From Bacillota bacterium (GTDB taxonomy: Bacteria > Bacillota > Dethiobacteria > Dethiobacterales > Dethiobacteraceae), in assembly GCA_012521345.1 (NCBI GenBank), contig JAAYMN010000019.1, forward strand, positions 1 to 64,000: 64,000 nucleotides of DNA. The letters run 5' to 3'. The notes below the pieces were generated by a model, which did not search any database, was not told the DNA's origin, and worked only from the letters and a program-made list of their open reading frames with translations. A program made the position numbers and the translations under genes. Numbering within the stretch: position 1 is the stretch's first letter; each line of letters starts with the position of its first letter. Positions 1 to 9,516 of this stretch are shown here, piece after piece.

Positions 1-230
1 AAAAAGCCGGCTACGCAGATGCCGCAGGCTGCAAGGCTGTGCCGCCCCGCCCCTGCCCTCTCCAGGGCGGCATGGACGGAACCGGCCAGGCTGGAAAGCA
101 GGGTGCGAGTGTCTTCCCGGGCCGGTGTTAACAGCTGGATGCGGGAAAGTATTTTCATTTCGCTGTCGGCGATAACCGTGTAGATTTTTGTTCCGCCAAG
201 GTCAATGGCGGCAAAAAGCTTTTCCGTCAT
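1..230 (-). CDS. ROK-family sugar kinase / regulator, 5' part only
   Basis: This is the N-terminal 76 residues of a protein that runs off the left edge. The start has the ATP-binding phosphate-1 motif of the ROK / actin-like kinase fold (AIDLGGTKI, residues 8-16). A good ribosome site (AGGAGA) lies 5-6 bases before the ATG at 230. ROK proteins are glucokinases, other sugar kinases, or repressors with an extra N-terminal helix-turn-helix. There is no such domain before the motif, so a kinase is more likely. The zinc-binding motif that would confirm the family lies outside the window. The gene is divergent from leuA. Confidence 0.75.
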   Translation of the reverse strand, partial: MTEKLFAAIDLGGTKIYTVIADSEMKILSRIQLLTPAREDTRTLLSSLAGSVHAALERAGAGRHSLAACGICVAGF

Positions 231-349
231 ATTTTCTCCTTTTGTTCTTCTTTTGCCCTGCGCTGATAGATTTCTGCGCGGAAAGCGGCTTTCCTGCAGG
301 TGAACATGTCCGGCTTCGGCTAAACACATATGAAGATTTGAAAAAATAA

Positions 350-377
350 TTGACTTTTCTTTTTATTTTGCTATGAT
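350..377 (+). promoter_or_regulatory. sigma-A promoter of the leuA leader
   Basis: TTGACT at 350-355 and TATGAT at 372-377 are separated by 16 bases. They sit directly before the T-box leader, so transcription should begin near 384. Confidence 0.7.
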
Positions 378-383
378 TAAGAG

Positions 384-636
384 TAAATTACATAGCCAAA
401 GCAATGATTGGGAGCACATGAGGTGTCTGAAGCGCAGAGAGCCGCCGGGTGGTGCAAGGCGGACTTTGGCCCTGCATGAACTCACCCATGAGCGCTAGCC
501 GAACGCTTATCAAGTAGGCCTGGCCGTTGCCCGCGTTAAGGGTCAGAGCGGGTTGTGCCTTTTTGGGTATTGGCACAGCCAAATAGAGTGGTACCGCGGG
601 GACCCCTTCGCCTCTATCCGGGTGAAGGGGTTTTTT
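384..636 (+). promoter_or_regulatory. Leucine T-box riboswitch with terminator
   Basis: The T-box sequence AGAGTGGTACCGCGGG is at 585-600. It is followed by a GC stem (602-630) and six T residues, the usual antiterminator/terminator pair. In the specifier loop the consensus GAA-xxx-AxC appears as GAA CTC ACC at 478-486, so the specifier codon is CTC (481-483), leucine. This fits the downstream gene, leuA. The expected mechanism is that uncharged tRNA-Leu pairs with CTC and with the T-box and allows read-through. Boundaries of stem I are approximate. Confidence 0.93.
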
Positions 637-668
637 ATATCCCAAAATAACAGCAAGGAGGAATAGTG

Positions 669-2210
669 ATGTCGGAAAAAATTTATATTTTTGATTCCAC
701 ACTGCGTGACGGGGAGCAAACGCCGGGCGCCCGGCTTAACAAGGAAGAAAAGCTGAAAATTGCCAAGCAGCTGGCCAAATTAAACGTAGATATTATTGAA
801 TGCGGTTTTCCTGTTTCCTCTCCCGGGGAATTCAAGGCCGTCCAGGCCATTGCCAAAGAAGTGAAGGGCCCTGTGATTGCCGGCCTTGCCCGGGCGGTGC
901 AGGGCGATATCGACGCCTGCTGGGAAGCCATAAAAGAGGCGGAGCGCCCGCGTATTCATGTTTTCCTGGCCTCCTCCCCCATTCACATGCAGTATAAATT
1001 GCGTAAAGACCCCGAGACGCTGCTTTATATGGGCGTGGAGGCGGTGAAATATGCTAAAAGATATACACACGACGTGCAGTATTCCCTGGAGGATGCCACG
1101 CGCAGTGAACTGGACTATATGTGCCGGGTGATTGAGGCTGTCATCAAGGCTGGCGCCACGGTTATCAACCTGCCGGATACAGTGGGTTATGCCGTGCCGG
1201 AGCAGTACGGGGAAATGATCAGGAAGATCATGAACCGCGTTCCCAATATTGACAAGGCAATTGTCAGCGTCCACTGCCACAATGACCTGGGCCTGGCTGT
1301 GATCAATTCACTGACGGCTATCCAGAACGGCGCCCGCCAGGTGGAGTGCAATATCAACGGCATCGGCGAGCGGGCGGGCAATGCCGCCCTGGAAGAGATC
1401 GCGGTTGCCATGCTGATCCGCAAAGATTATTTCCAGGACTTCCATCATGACCTGAACACCAGGGAGATTTATAAAACGAGCCGCCTCGTTTCCAGTCTGA
1501 TGGGAATTCCCATTCCCATCAACAAGGCTGTGATCGGTGTAAACGCCTTTACCCATTCCTCAGGCATCCACCAGGACGGCATCCTGAAAAACATGCAGAC
1601 TTATGAAATAATCAACGCCGAACTGATTGGCGGCAAGGCGGGCCAGATGTCGCTGACCGCCCGCTCCGGACGTCATGCAGTCCGCCATGAACTGCAGAAA
1701 ATGGGCTACACGCTGGATGATAATGAGTTTGAAGCCTTTTATGCCCGTTTCCTTGACTTGGCCGACAGGAAAAAAGATGTCCACCCGGAAGACCTGGAAG
1801 CTTTAATGGCAGACAGCCTGGCATATACGGTACCCACCTTCTCCCTGGAATACCTGCAGACTGTGGGCGGCTCCAAAAGCATCCCCGCCGCCGTTGTCAA
1901 GCTGAAGAAAGAAGACCAGGTTTTTATTCAGACTGAAACGGGCACCGGCCCCATTGACGCAGCCTACAACGCCATTAACAAAATTACGGGAATACAGCCC
2001 CGCCTGGAAAAATACAACTTGCGCGGTGTGACCGAGGGGCGCGACGCTTTGGGTGAAGCTTCCGTTGTGCTGGAATATCAGGGCAGAACAATAGTCGGCC
2101 GCGGCACCTCCACGGACATCATCGAAGCGTCAGTACGGGCTTATTTAAACGGCATCAATAAACTGCTTGCCCTGCGTACAAACGGCAACGGCACTGCCGG
2201 CACGAATTAA
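669..2210 (+). CDS. leuA: 2-isopropylmalate synthase
   Basis: Catalyses the first committed step of leucine synthesis: acetyl-CoA plus 2-oxoisovalerate to 2-isopropylmalate, in the cytosol. The protein (513 aa) has the TIM-barrel signature DSTLRDGEQTPG near residue 10 and the metal site HCHNDLGLAV near residue 203. A C-terminal LeuA dimer/allosteric domain (about residues 370-505) allows leucine feedback. The ATG at 669 is chosen because AAGGAGG (655-661) is 7 bases upstream. A GTG three bases earlier is possible but too close. No other leu genes follow; a terminator comes right after. Confidence 0.96.
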   Translation: MSEKIYIFDSTLRDGEQTPGARLNKEEKLKIAKQLAKLNVDIIECGFPVSSPGEFKAVQAIAKEVKGPVIAGLARAVQGDIDACWEAIKEAERPRIHVFLASSPIHMQYKLRKDPETLLYMGVEAVKYAKRYTHDVQYSLEDATRSELDYMCRVIEAVIKAGATVINLPDTVGYAVPEQYGEMIRKIMNRVPNIDKAIVSVHCHNDLGLAVINSLTAIQNGARQVECNINGIGERAGNAALEEIAVAMLIRKDYFQDFHHDLNTREIYKTSRLVSSLMGIPIPINKAVIGVNAFTHSSGIHQDGILKNMQTYEIINAELIGGKAGQMSLTARSGRHAVRHELQKMGYTLDDNEFEAFYARFLDLADRKKDVHPEDLEALMADSLAYTVPTFSLEYLQTVGGSKSIPAAVVKLKKEDQVFIQTETGTGPIDAAYNAINKITGIQPRLEKYNLRGVTEGRDALGEASVVLEYQGRTIVGRGTSTDIIEASVRAYLNGINKLLALRTNGNGTAGTN

Positions 2211-2221
2211 GGGGCAAAAAG

Positions 2222-2262
2222 ACTGCAGGCACCTTATGCGCCTGCAGTTTCTTCTTCTTTTT
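2222..2262 (+). terminator. Terminator after leuA
   Basis: A 9-bp stem (ACTGCAGGC / GCCTGCAGT) with a short loop is followed by a T-rich tract, 12 bases after the leuA stop. The rest of 2263-2429 holds nothing I can support. Confidence 0.75.
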
Positions 2263-2429
2263 CCGTTTTTGACTGCGTTTTGCTGTCCGCAAGCGGGAAA
2301 TAATCCGGCTGCGGGTAAGACGCTATTTCATCATGAAAAATATCCCGGCGGTCCCATGGCAAATTCTCGGTCAAAGCTTTCACTCCCGGCTTTTTGCAGT
2401 TAGTCTGCACCGGGAAGCAACAAGTTATG

Positions 2430-2744
2430 TCACGGCAGCACCAGGATCTGCCCGGGATAAACAAGTGAACTTGACAGGTTATTGTATTTGCGAATCAGGG
2501 TGATATAACTGCGGATATCGGTTCCCGCCGGCAAAAACCTGCCGGCAATACCCCAGAGCGTGTCACCCTCTGCAACCAGAACAGCTTGCCTTATTTCTTT
2601 TTCACCGGCCGCCACGCCGCCGCTTGCGACAGTAAGAGCGACAACCAAAACACAAAGCAAAAGCAGGCAGAAAACCCTGATCAGTGATTTCTGTTTTTGC
2701 GCTTGCAGCCTGCGCCTGTATGTAAATGTGGAAAGAGTTTTCAT
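2430..2744 (-). CDS. yneA: YneA-like SOS cell-division suppressor (LysM)
   Basis: A 104-aa membrane-anchored protein: a basic N-terminus, one transmembrane segment (about residues 22-44), then a LysM domain running to the end (VAEGDTLWGIAGRF ... YPGQILVLP). Bacillus YneA has this architecture and delays division during the SOS response; it is also divergent from lexA, as here. I start at the Met whose codon is 2742-2744. The 33 residues upstream in frame would cover the promoter and LexA boxes, so they are unlikely to be translated. Function is inferred from architecture, divergence from lexA and the operators. Confidence 0.82.
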   Translation of the reverse strand: MKTLSTFTYRRRLQAQKQKSLIRVFCLLLLCVLVVALTVASGGVAAGEKEIRQAVLVAEGDTLWGIAGRFLPAGTDIRSYITLIRKYNNLSSSLVYPGQILVLP

Positions 2745-2758
2745 TCCCTCATGACCCC

Positions 2759-2806
2759 CAAACATATGTTTGTCTGCAGTATAACACGAACGTATGTACG
2801 TGTCAA
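2759..2806 (-). promoter_or_regulatory. yneA promoter with two LexA boxes
   Basis: On the minus strand TTGACA (2801-2806) and TATACT (2778-2783) are 17 bases apart. LexA box CGAACGTATGTACG (2787-2800) fills the spacer exactly. A second box, CAAACATATGTTTG (2759-2772), covers the initially transcribed bases. Both resemble the Gram-positive consensus CGAACNNNNGTTCG/YG. Repressor binding to either would block the promoter. Confidence 0.88.
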
Positions 2807-2825
2807 TACTTTTTGCAGAAAAATA

Positions 2826-2865
2826 CGAACGGACGTTTGCCATTTCGGGAAATAAATGTTATAAT
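2826..2865 (+). promoter_or_regulatory. lexA promoter with LexA box (autoregulation)
   Basis: TTGCCA (2837-2842) and TATAAT (2860-2865) are 17 bases apart. The LexA box CGAACGGACGTTTG (2826-2839) overlaps the -35 element. Confidence 0.85.
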
Positions 2866-2888
2866 AATTGCAAAGCGAGGTGTTGCAC

Positions 2889-3500
2889 GTGGACGATCTG
2901 ACACCAAGGCAAAAGCAAATTCTTGAATATATCAGGCGTGAAGTCAGGACGAAAAATTACCCTCCTTCCGTCCGAGAAATCGGTGAAGCCGTCGGCCTGT
3001 CCTCCAGTTCAACAGTTCATGCCCACCTAGCTAAGCTGGAGCAAAAAGGCTTCATCCGGCGCGATCCCACAAAACCGCGGGCTATTGAGCTTTTGGCCGA
3101 CGATCCTCCCCCCGCCTATGTACCGGAAGTTGTCCATGTTCCCGTCCTCGGCCAGGTTACCGCAGGTTTGCCTGTCCTGGCGGAGGAAAACATTGAAGAT
3201 TATTTCCCCCTGCCGAAAATGATGGTGCACAGGGATACGGTCTTTCTGCTCCGTGTCCGGGGTGACAGCATGATTAACGCCGGCATTATGAGCGGAGATT
3301 ATGTGATTGTCCGCCAGCAGGAAACGGCCGCCAACGGCGAAATTGTAGTTGCCATGCTAGATGGAGAAGCAGCGGTCAAACGCTTTTACAAAGAAAAGGA
3401 CCACATCCGGCTGCAACCGGAAAATGAATTCTACGAACCTATCTGCTCTCCCGATGTCCGGGTCATCGGGAAAGTAATCGGCCTTTTCCGCCATTTTTAG
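2889..3500 (+). CDS. lexA: LexA repressor
   Basis: SOS repressor that self-cleaves when RecA is activated by single-stranded DNA. The 203-aa protein has an N-terminal winged helix (residues 1-65, [20 protein letters not shown]) and a C-terminal S24 peptidase domain. The cleavage bond Ala92-Gly93 lies in VTAG, the nucleophile is Ser127 (GDSM), and the general base is Lys164 (AAVKRF). The start is GTG 2889 because GCGAGG lies 8 bases upstream; TTG codons further upstream (2868, 2883) are less well placed. The RecA partner is at 33022-34047. Confidence 0.97.
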   Translation: MDDLTPRQKQILEYIRREVRTKNYPPSVREIGEAVGLSSSSTVHAHLAKLEQKGFIRRDPTKPRAIELLADDPPPAYVPEVVHVPVLGQVTAGLPVLAEENIEDYFPLPKMMVHRDTVFLLRVRGDSMINAGIMSGDYVIVRQQETAANGEIVVAMLDGEAAVKRFYKEKDHIRLQPENEFYEPICSPDVRVIGKVIGLFRHF

Positions 3501-3531
3501 TAAATGAAATGTGTTTTGTTCTGACTGCAAT

Positions 3532-3566
3532 AAAAAAGACACCGACCGTTCGTTGGTGTCTTTTTT
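3532..3566. terminator. Bidirectional terminator between lexA and nth
   Basis: A 12-bp stem AAAAAAGACACC / GGTGTCTTTTTT closes an 11-base loop. It has A and T tracts on both sides and lies between the convergent lexA and nth genes. Confidence 0.88.
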
Positions 3567-3594
3567 GCTGCAGCTTTTTTTGGCTTTATTTACT

Positions 3595-4239
3595 TTACTC
3601 TCGTTTCTCCTGCAGATAGTCGCAGTATGAGGCAATGGGGCAGCCGGCGCACTTGGGATTGCGTGCCGTACAGGTATAACGGCCATGCAGAATAAGCCAA
3701 TGGTGGGCATCCTTCCACTGCTCCTCAGGCAAAAGGCGTGTCAGCTGTGCTTCTGTCGCCTCAGGAGTTTTGGCTTTTGCCAGCCCGATTCTGTTTGCCA
3801 CACGGAAAACATGCGTATCCACAGCCAGGGCGGGGATATTGAAAGCATTGGCCAGGACAACATTGGCGGTTTTCCGTCCTACTCCCGGCAGCTGCTCCAG
3901 TTCCTCCCGCGTCCGCGGCACTTCTCCGGCGTATTTCTCCATTATAATCCTGGCAGTCGCCAGCAGGTTCCTGCTTTTTGTGCGATAGAGGCCGAGGCTT
4001 TTAATCTTTTCAGCCAGTTCAGCCTCGCTGAGGGCTGCCATTTCCCGCGGCCCCGGGCATTCCTGAAAAAGCCTTTCTGTTACCTTGTTAACCTGCTTGT
4101 CCGTAGACTGGGCCGACAGGACTGCAGCAACAAGCAGCTGCCACGGAGTTGCAAAGACAAGCTCCGTGGCCGGATGGGGGTTTAAGCGCTGAAAAACAGC
4201 CATAATTTTTTCCGCCCGTTCTTTTACTGTTACTTTCAT
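3595..4239 (-). CDS. nth: Endonuclease III (DNA glycosylase/AP lyase)
   Basis: Removes oxidised pyrimidines from DNA and nicks the abasic site. The 214-aa protein has the helix-hairpin-helix (LPGVGRKTANVVL) with the catalytic Lys, then the Asp of VDTHVFRV. At the C-terminus is a 4Fe-4S cluster loop, Cys-X6-Cys-X2-Cys-X5-Cys. It starts 16 bases after the copA stop on the same strand, so it may be co-transcribed with the copper pump, which would tie repair of oxidative damage to copper stress (inference). Confidence 0.97.
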   Translation of the reverse strand: MKVTVKERAEKIMAVFQRLNPHPATELVFATPWQLLVAAVLSAQSTDKQVNKVTERLFQECPGPREMAALSEAELAEKIKSLGLYRTKSRNLLATARIIMEKYAGEVPRTREELEQLPGVGRKTANVVLANAFNIPALAVDTHVFRVANRIGLAKAKTPEATEAQLTRLLPEEQWKDAHHWLILHGRYTCTARNPKCAGCPIASYCDYLQEKRE

Positions 4240-4255
4240 GATCCTTGCTCCATCA

Positions 4256-6685
4256 TTATTCCGTTTTAATTTTTATCCGCCGCAGCCGGAGGGAATTTAA
4301 CAGCACGGAAATGGAAGACATGGCCATGGCCAGGGCCGCCAGGGCCGGGTTCAGGCGTCCTGAGGCGGCAATGGGAATGGCCAGGACGTTATAGCCGAAA
4401 GCCCAAAAAAGATTTTGCCTGATGACCCGGAAAGTTGCGCGGGACAAGGCAATGGCGGTCACAACGGAGGTTAATTCGCCCCGGATTAAGGTAATATCGG
4501 CGGTTTCAATAGCAATGTCGGTGCCCGTGCCGATGGCGATGCCTACATCCGCCTGAGCCAGGGCAGGCGCATCATTGATGCCGTCACCCACCATGGCGAC
4601 ACGATGCCCCTCTTCCTGCAGCCGCCGGACTTCTGCTTCTTTTTGGCCGGGCAGGACCTGTGCCATGACACGCTTTATGCCTACCTCAGCCGCAATGGCT
4701 CTTGCCGTATTTTCATTGTCACCCGTCAGCATGGCGGTGGTCAGTCCCGCTTCCCCCAGCAAGGCAACGGCTTTTTTGCTGTCCGGCTTGACAGTGTCGG
4801 CCACCGCAATAATGCCTGCCAGTTTGCCACCGGCGGCAACAAGCATGGCTGTCTTGCCCGTCTTTTCCAGACCGGTAAGCAGGCCTTCCACGTCTCCGGT
4901 ATCTATTCCTTGCTCTGTCATCAGTTTCCTGTTGCCCAGAAACACCTGCTGCCCGTCAATGACAGCTTTGATGCCATGGCCGGGAATGGCTGCAAAGCTT
5001 TCCGCCTGCTTCAGCGTCAGATGCCGCTCCTCCGCCGCCCGGACAATGGCCTGCCCCAGCGGGTGCTCGGAGCCGGTTTCACCGCTTGCCGCCAAAAGCA
5101 GGAGCTCTTCTTCGCTTGCGCCGCCCACGGGAATAAGGTCGGTTACTTCAGGGTCCCCTTTGGTAATGGTGCCTGTCTTGTCAAAAATAACGGCAGTAAT
5201 ATCTTGTAAGGTCTGCAGGCTGGTGGCATCTTTGACCAGGATGCCGTTTTCCGCTCCCAGGCCCGTCCCCACCATGATTGCCGTGGGAGTAGCAAGGCCG
5301 AGGGCACAGGGACAGGCGATCACCAGGACGGCGATGGAGGCAAAGACTGCCCGCCCCAGGGCGGCAGTGCCGCCAAAAAGCAGCCAGCCGGCAAATGTAG
5401 CCGCTGCAATAAGCACAACGACGGGGACAAAATAGCCCGTCACCTTGTCCGCCAGCTCCTGGATCGGAGCTTTTGAGCCCTGCGCTTCTTCCACCATGCG
5501 GATAATCTGGGCCAGGAAAGTTTCCTTGCCCACTTTGGTCGCTTTGAAAACAATGGCGCCGTTTCTGTTGATGGTGGCGCCGATAACGGCGTCTCCCGCC
5601 GTTTTCTCCACCGGAATGCTTTCTCCCGTCACCATGGACTCGTCAATCGTGGTATACCCTTCCACAACCTCGCCATCGACAGGAATTTTTTCCCCGGGAC
5701 GGACAACCACCAGGTCCCCAACCCGGACTTGCTCCACGGGTATTTCTTTCTCCTGACCGTCAACTAGAATGCGAGCAGTCTTTGCCCCCAGCTCCAGCAG
5801 CTTGCGGATGGCGCCGGAAGTCTTGCTGCGGGCAATGGCTTCCAGGTAGCGGCCCAAAAGATGAAAAGCCATAATCATGCTGGAAATGCCCATAAAAGAG
5901 ATGGCATGGGGAATGAAGAAGGCGGCAATGCCCCAGGCATAAGCAGACAGGGTGCCGAGGGAAATTAAAACATCCATGTTTGCGCTGCCGTGGGTCACGG
6001 AGCGCCAGGCGCCGCGGTGGGTGGGCAGGCCGGCCCAAAAGACGATGGGCGTGGCGGCAACAAGCATAATCCAGTCATGGTAGGGTATATGCAAATGAAG
6101 ACGATATTCCAGAAACATCAGCGTTTCCGTAACCACGGTAATGGCCATCACAAAGATCAGCACGCGCTTGCGGGCGGCCAGCTCCGCCCTTTCCTTCTCC
6201 TCCTGGTCGACGCCCCCTCTTTCTTCTGCCGCTTCCTCTTCTTTAACCTCGTAGCCCAGGCCTTCAATGACATTTATAATATCCGCCCGGCTGAGCAGAC
6301 TGCTGTCATAGCGCACTGCCACCTTGCCGGCGGCGAAATTGACCACGGCTTCAATCACGCCTGCTTTTTTTGCCAGGCCCCTTTCTATGGCGGCGGCACA
6401 GGCGGCACACGTCATGCCGTCCACGGGCAGAATCAATTTGTTTTCCGACCGGGCTTCTTCCCCCAGAAATTCATATCCCAAACCGGTCACAACTTCGCCG
6501 ATTTCCTGCCGGGAAACCTTCTCCGGATCGAATGTGACTGTTACCTTGCCCGTGGCCAGGTTGACCACGGCATCATGGATGCCTGTTTTTTTCTTCAGGC
6601 CTCTTTCTATGGCAGCGGCGCAGGCGGCGCACGTCATACCGCCCACGAGGTATATTTTTTTGTCCAGTTTTGCTTCGGTTCCCAT
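4256..6685 (-). CDS. copA: Copper-translocating P-type ATPase
   Basis: Exports Cu(I) across the cytoplasmic membrane using ATP. The 809-aa protein begins with two heavy-metal-associated domains, each with GMTCAAC (about residues 15-21 and 88-94). A P1B-type core follows: actuator TGES, the metal-binding CPC in [12 protein letters not shown], the phosphorylated Asp in DKTGTITKG, the HP motif (SEHPLG) and the hinge [10 protein letters not shown]. No copZ or csoR lies next to it. A GC-palindrome resembling a CsoR operator lies in the promoter region. Confidence 0.96.
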   Translation of the reverse strand: MGTEAKLDKKIYLVGGMTCAACAAAIERGLKKKTGIHDAVVNLATGKVTVTFDPEKVSRQEIGEVVTGLGYEFLGEEARSENKLILPVDGMTCAACAAAIERGLAKKAGVIEAVVNFAAGKVAVRYDSSLLSRADIINVIEGLGYEVKEEEAAEERGGVDQEEKERAELAARKRVLIFVMAITVVTETLMFLEYRLHLHIPYHDWIMLVAATPIVFWAGLPTHRGAWRSVTHGSANMDVLISLGTLSAYAWGIAAFFIPHAISFMGISSMIMAFHLLGRYLEAIARSKTSGAIRKLLELGAKTARILVDGQEKEIPVEQVRVGDLVVVRPGEKIPVDGEVVEGYTTIDESMVTGESIPVEKTAGDAVIGATINRNGAIVFKATKVGKETFLAQIIRMVEEAQGSKAPIQELADKVTGYFVPVVVLIAAATFAGWLLFGGTAALGRAVFASIAVLVIACPCALGLATPTAIMVGTGLGAENGILVKDATSLQTLQDITAVIFDKTGTITKGDPEVTDLIPVGGASEEELLLLAASGETGSEHPLGQAIVRAAEERHLTLKQAESFAAIPGHGIKAVIDGQQVFLGNRKLMTEQGIDTGDVEGLLTGLEKTGKTAMLVAAGGKLAGIIAVADTVKPDSKKAVALLGEAGLTTAMLTGDNENTARAIAAEVGIKRVMAQVLPGQKEAEVRRLQEEGHRVAMVGDGINDAPALAQADVGIAIGTGTDIAIETADITLIRGELTSVVTAIALSRATFRVIRQNLFWAFGYNVLAIPIAASGRLNPALAALAMAMSSISVLLNSLRLRRIKIKTE

Positions 6686-6700
6686 CCTGTCACCCCATTA

Positions 6701-6762
6701 TATCCCCCCTACCCCCGGGGGGTGGTTAAATATACTCTAGCATGATTCCTGCTGTCTGTCAA
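6701..6762 (-). promoter_or_regulatory. copA promoter with CsoR-like operator
   Basis: On the minus strand TTGACA (6757-6762) and TAGAGT (6734-6739) are 17 bases apart. Just downstream at about 6701-6726 is a C-run/G-run inverted repeat (CCCCCTACCCCCGGGGGG) flanked by A/T. This resembles CsoR-type copper operators. The regulator gene is not in the window, so the assignment rests on pattern and context. Confidence 0.6.
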
Positions 6763-6776
6763 TTAATATTCTATAC

Positions 6777-6806
6777 GAAAAAGCCCGCGGCAAACAGCGG
6801 GCTTAA
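6777..6806 (-). terminator. Terminator after glnA
   Basis: On the minus strand, AAGCCCGC and GCGGGCTT form a stem around an 8-base loop, followed by TTTTTC. It lies about 25 bases after the glnA stop. Confidence 0.85.
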
Positions 6807-6832
6807 GAGTTGACAAGCTTTTTCCTTTCAGT

Positions 6833-8164
6833 TCAGAATACCGACAGGTAGCGGTCCAGTTCCCACTGGTGAACCTGTGCCTGGTAATCGTTCCACTCAA
6901 TGGTTTTTGCTTCCATGAAGCGGTTGTAAATATGTTCGCCCAGTGTTTCCCTGATCAGTTTGCTGCGGGACAGTTCCTGCAGCGCTTCCCCCAGGTTGGC
7001 GGGCAGTGTTTCGATGCCCAGTTCCCGCCTTTCTGCCTCTGTCATATCGTAAACATTCAGGTCAACAGGAGCAGGCGGCTCGATTTTGTTTTTAATCCCG
7101 TCCAGGCCGGCGGCCAGAATTACTGCCAGCGCCAGGTACGGGTTGCAGGACGGGTCTGGATTGCGCAGCTCTATTCTCGTGCCTACACCGCGGCGGGCGG
7201 GAATGCGAATCAGGGGGCTGCGGTTCTGCTTGCTCCAGGCGATATAAACCGGCGCCTCATAACCGGCAACCAGGCGCTTATAGGAGTTGACCAGGGGGTT
7301 GGTGATGGCGCAGAAGCCTTTGACATGCTTTAAAATGCCGCCTATGTAATAGCGGGCAATGTCCGAGAGCTGCGAAGGAGCATCCGGGTCATAAAAGGCG
7401 TTTTTGCCGTCTTTAAAAAGGGACTGGTGGGTATGCATGCCGGAGCCGGCGATGCCGAAAATCGGTTTGGGCATAAAGGTGGCGTGCAGGTTGTGACGCA
7501 TGGCAATGATCCGCACTACCAGCTTGAAAGTGGCAATATTGTCCGCCGTAGTAAGGGCGTCGGCATACTTTAAGGCGATTTCATGCTGGCCGGGAGCCAC
7601 TTCATGGTGGGATGCCTCGATTTCAAAACCCATTTCCTGCAGCGTCAGGACCATGTCGCGCCGGGCGGCTTCCCCCAGGTCCACAGGCATAAAGTCAAAA
7701 TAACTGGCACTGTCGTGTGTGACGGTCGTTGCCCTGCCGTTTTCATCCTTGAGAAAAAGAAAGAATTCCGCTTCCGGTCCCACCTTCATGGTAAAGCCCA
7801 TTTCTTCCGCCTGGGCAATGACCCGGCGCAGGGCATTGCGGGGACAGCCGGCAAAGGGAGTCCCGTCCGGATTGTAAATATCGCAGATCAGGCGCGCTTC
7901 CGCCGCGCCTTGTGCGGAATTCCAGGGGAAAACGGTAAATGTATTCAGATCCGGCCGCAGATACATGTCCGATTCCTCAATGCGGACAAAGCCTTCGATG
8001 GATGAACCGTCAAACATCATTTCATTGTCCAGGGCTTTTTTCAGCTGCTGTACCGGGATGGCCACGTTCTTGGGAATACCCAGTACGTCGGCAAACTGCA
8101 GCCGGATAAATTTTATCTTCAGTTCCTCCACGAGGCGGATAATATCTTCGCGCGTGTAGGCCAT
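6833..8164 (-). CDS. glnA: Glutamine synthetase, type I (short GSI-alpha form)
   Basis: Makes glutamine from glutamate, ammonia and ATP. The 443-aa length matches the Gram-positive GSI-alpha class, which is regulated by feedback and GlnR rather than by adenylylation. Motifs include FDGSSIEGF near the N-terminus, GPEAEFFLF, the ammonia/metal region ([11 protein letters not shown]) and the ATP-binding region ([17 protein letters not shown]). Start ATG 8164 has GAGG upstream; an in-frame start at 8200 would lie in the leader. In Bacillus the order is hflX-ynbB-glnR-glnA; here glnR is missing. Confidence 0.97.
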   Translation of the reverse strand: MAYTREDIIRLVEELKIKFIRLQFADVLGIPKNVAIPVQQLKKALDNEMMFDGSSIEGFVRIEESDMYLRPDLNTFTVFPWNSAQGAAEARLICDIYNPDGTPFAGCPRNALRRVIAQAEEMGFTMKVGPEAEFFLFLKDENGRATTVTHDSASYFDFMPVDLGEAARRDMVLTLQEMGFEIEASHHEVAPGQHEIALKYADALTTADNIATFKLVVRIIAMRHNLHATFMPKPIFGIAGSGMHTHQSLFKDGKNAFYDPDAPSQLSDIARYYIGGILKHVKGFCAITNPLVNSYKRLVAGYEAPVYIAWSKQNRSPLIRIPARRGVGTRIELRNPDPSCNPYLALAVILAAGLDGIKNKIEPPAPVDLNVYDMTEAERRELGIETLPANLGEALQELSRSKLIRETLGEHIYNRFMEAKTIEWNDYQAQVHQWELDRYLSVF

Positions 8165-8208
8165 GTTCTTCCTCTTTTCTTTGTTGAATTCTGTCGCCAT
8201 CTGCTACG

Positions 8209-8238
8209 ATTATATAAACCGGTAAGGAAAACTGTCAA
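8209..8238 (-). promoter_or_regulatory. glnA promoter
   Basis: On the minus strand TTGACA (8233-8238) and TATAAT (8209-8214) are 18 bases apart, in the 79-base gap between ynbB and glnA. So glnA can be transcribed independently of hflX-ynbB. No GlnR-type repeat is evident. Confidence 0.75.
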
Positions 8239-8243
8239 GCAAA

Positions 8244-9488
8244 TTAAGCAGTATCGCCGTGCAAGCGGGCATAAATCTCGGCCAGGGCCAGCTTTATGTG
8301 CTCGTAGGTCAGGCCGCCCTGCAAAAAGACGTCATAAGGCGGACGCAGGGGCGCATCTGCAGAAAATTCGCTGCTGGCACCCTGGACAAAAGTGCCTGCC
8401 GCCATGATAATTTCGTCTTCATATCCAGGCATGGGTGCCGGCAGCGGCTCCACGTAGCTGTCCACCGGAGAGGCGGCCTGCACTGCCCGGCAGAAACGCT
8501 TCACTTTTTCCGCATCCCCCAGCCGGATGGACTGCACGATGTCGCCCCTTTTTTCACCAGGCCTGGGGCTGACTTGATAACCCGCCTGTTCAAAAAGGGC
8601 GGCGGCCAGCGCCATTCCTTTCAGGGCTTGTGAGACCTGGTGCGGGGCCAGGAAAATCCCTTGATAAAAAAGACGTTTATGTGGGCCCATGGCACCCATT
8701 TCCGCCCCCAGGCCGGGGGCGGTCAGCCGCCAGGCGGCTTTTTCCACCAGGCCGGCCTTCCCGGCAATGTAGCCGCCGCCTGCGGCCAGGCCCGCCCCGG
8801 GGTTCTTGATCAGCGAGCCGGCAACCAGGTCGGCCCCTACATGGCAGGGTTCCCTTTCCTGGACAAATTCACCGTAACAGTTGTCCACAAAAATGATGAC
8901 ATCAGGCCGCCTTGCCTTCACCGCCCTGACAATGGCGGCAATATCCTCAATCAGCAGTGCCCTGCGCGCCTGGTAGCCCCGGGAACGCTGCAAAAGGACG
9001 ACCGACGTCTCCGGTGTCAGCAGCCTGTCCAGACCGGCCTCATCCCAGCCGGCGGTAAAATCAGCTTCCCGGTAGCCGGCCTGCAGGTCGGCCAGACAGC
9101 CGGCAAGGCGGCCGTAAAGCCCCAGGGCTTTGCATAACGTGTCATACGGTCTGCCCGTCAGGGAAAGCAGCGTATCCCCCGGCTTCAGCACACCGTACAG
9201 GGCACAGGCAATGGCATGGGTGCCGGAAACAAAATGGGGCCTGACAATGGCCGCTTCCGCACCGAACACCCGGGCATAAAGCCTGTCCAGCTTTTCCCGT
9301 CCCAAATCGTTGTAACCGTAGCCGGTGGATTCGGCAAAACAGGTTTCATCTACCTGCAGTTCCCGGAAAGCCTGCAAGACACGGGCCTGGTTAATCAGGG
9401 CGGTTTTTTCAATAGCGGCAAAAACAGGCTGCAGCCCTGCTTCCAGTTTATCTAACAGTTCAATTTGTGCCTTAAATGCTTCATACAT
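8244..9488 (-). CDS. ynbB: PLP-dependent YnbB / 'aluminium resistance' protein
   Basis: A 414-aa fold-type I pyridoxal-phosphate enzyme related to cystathionine gamma-lyase and methionine gamma-lyase. The region HFVSGTHAIACALYG fits cofactor phosphate binding. The probable Schiff-base Lys is in GSLIKNPGAGL (about residue 230). Family members are annotated as aluminium-resistance proteins, but the true substrate is unsettled. It lies 28 bases after hflX and before glnA, as in Bacillus. Confidence 0.88.
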   Translation of the reverse strand: MYEAFKAQIELLDKLEAGLQPVFAAIEKTALINQARVLQAFRELQVDETCFAESTGYGYNDLGREKLDRLYARVFGAEAAIVRPHFVSGTHAIACALYGVLKPGDTLLSLTGRPYDTLCKALGLYGRLAGCLADLQAGYREADFTAGWDEAGLDRLLTPETSVVLLQRSRGYQARRALLIEDIAAIVRAVKARRPDVIIFVDNCYGEFVQEREPCHVGADLVAGSLIKNPGAGLAAGGGYIAGKAGLVEKAAWRLTAPGLGAEMGAMGPHKRLFYQGIFLAPHQVSQALKGMALAAALFEQAGYQVSPRPGEKRGDIVQSIRLGDAEKVKRFCRAVQAASPVDSYVEPLPAPMPGYEDEIIMAAGTFVQGASSEFSADAPLRPPYDVFLQGGLTYEHIKLALAEIYARLHGDTA

Positions 9489-9516
9489 GTTTTTTTCCTC
9501 TTTCTTCCTCGCTTTG

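Noticed and set aside
2234-2464. 76-aa minus-strand frame after the yneA gene
   Set aside because: It overlaps the yneA end, has no ribosome site and ends inside the leuA terminator stem. The middle looks protein-like, but this is not enough to call a gene.
4575-5435. 286-aa plus-strand frame inside copA
   Set aside because: Ser/Pro/Thr-rich antisense shadow of a strongly supported P-type ATPase.
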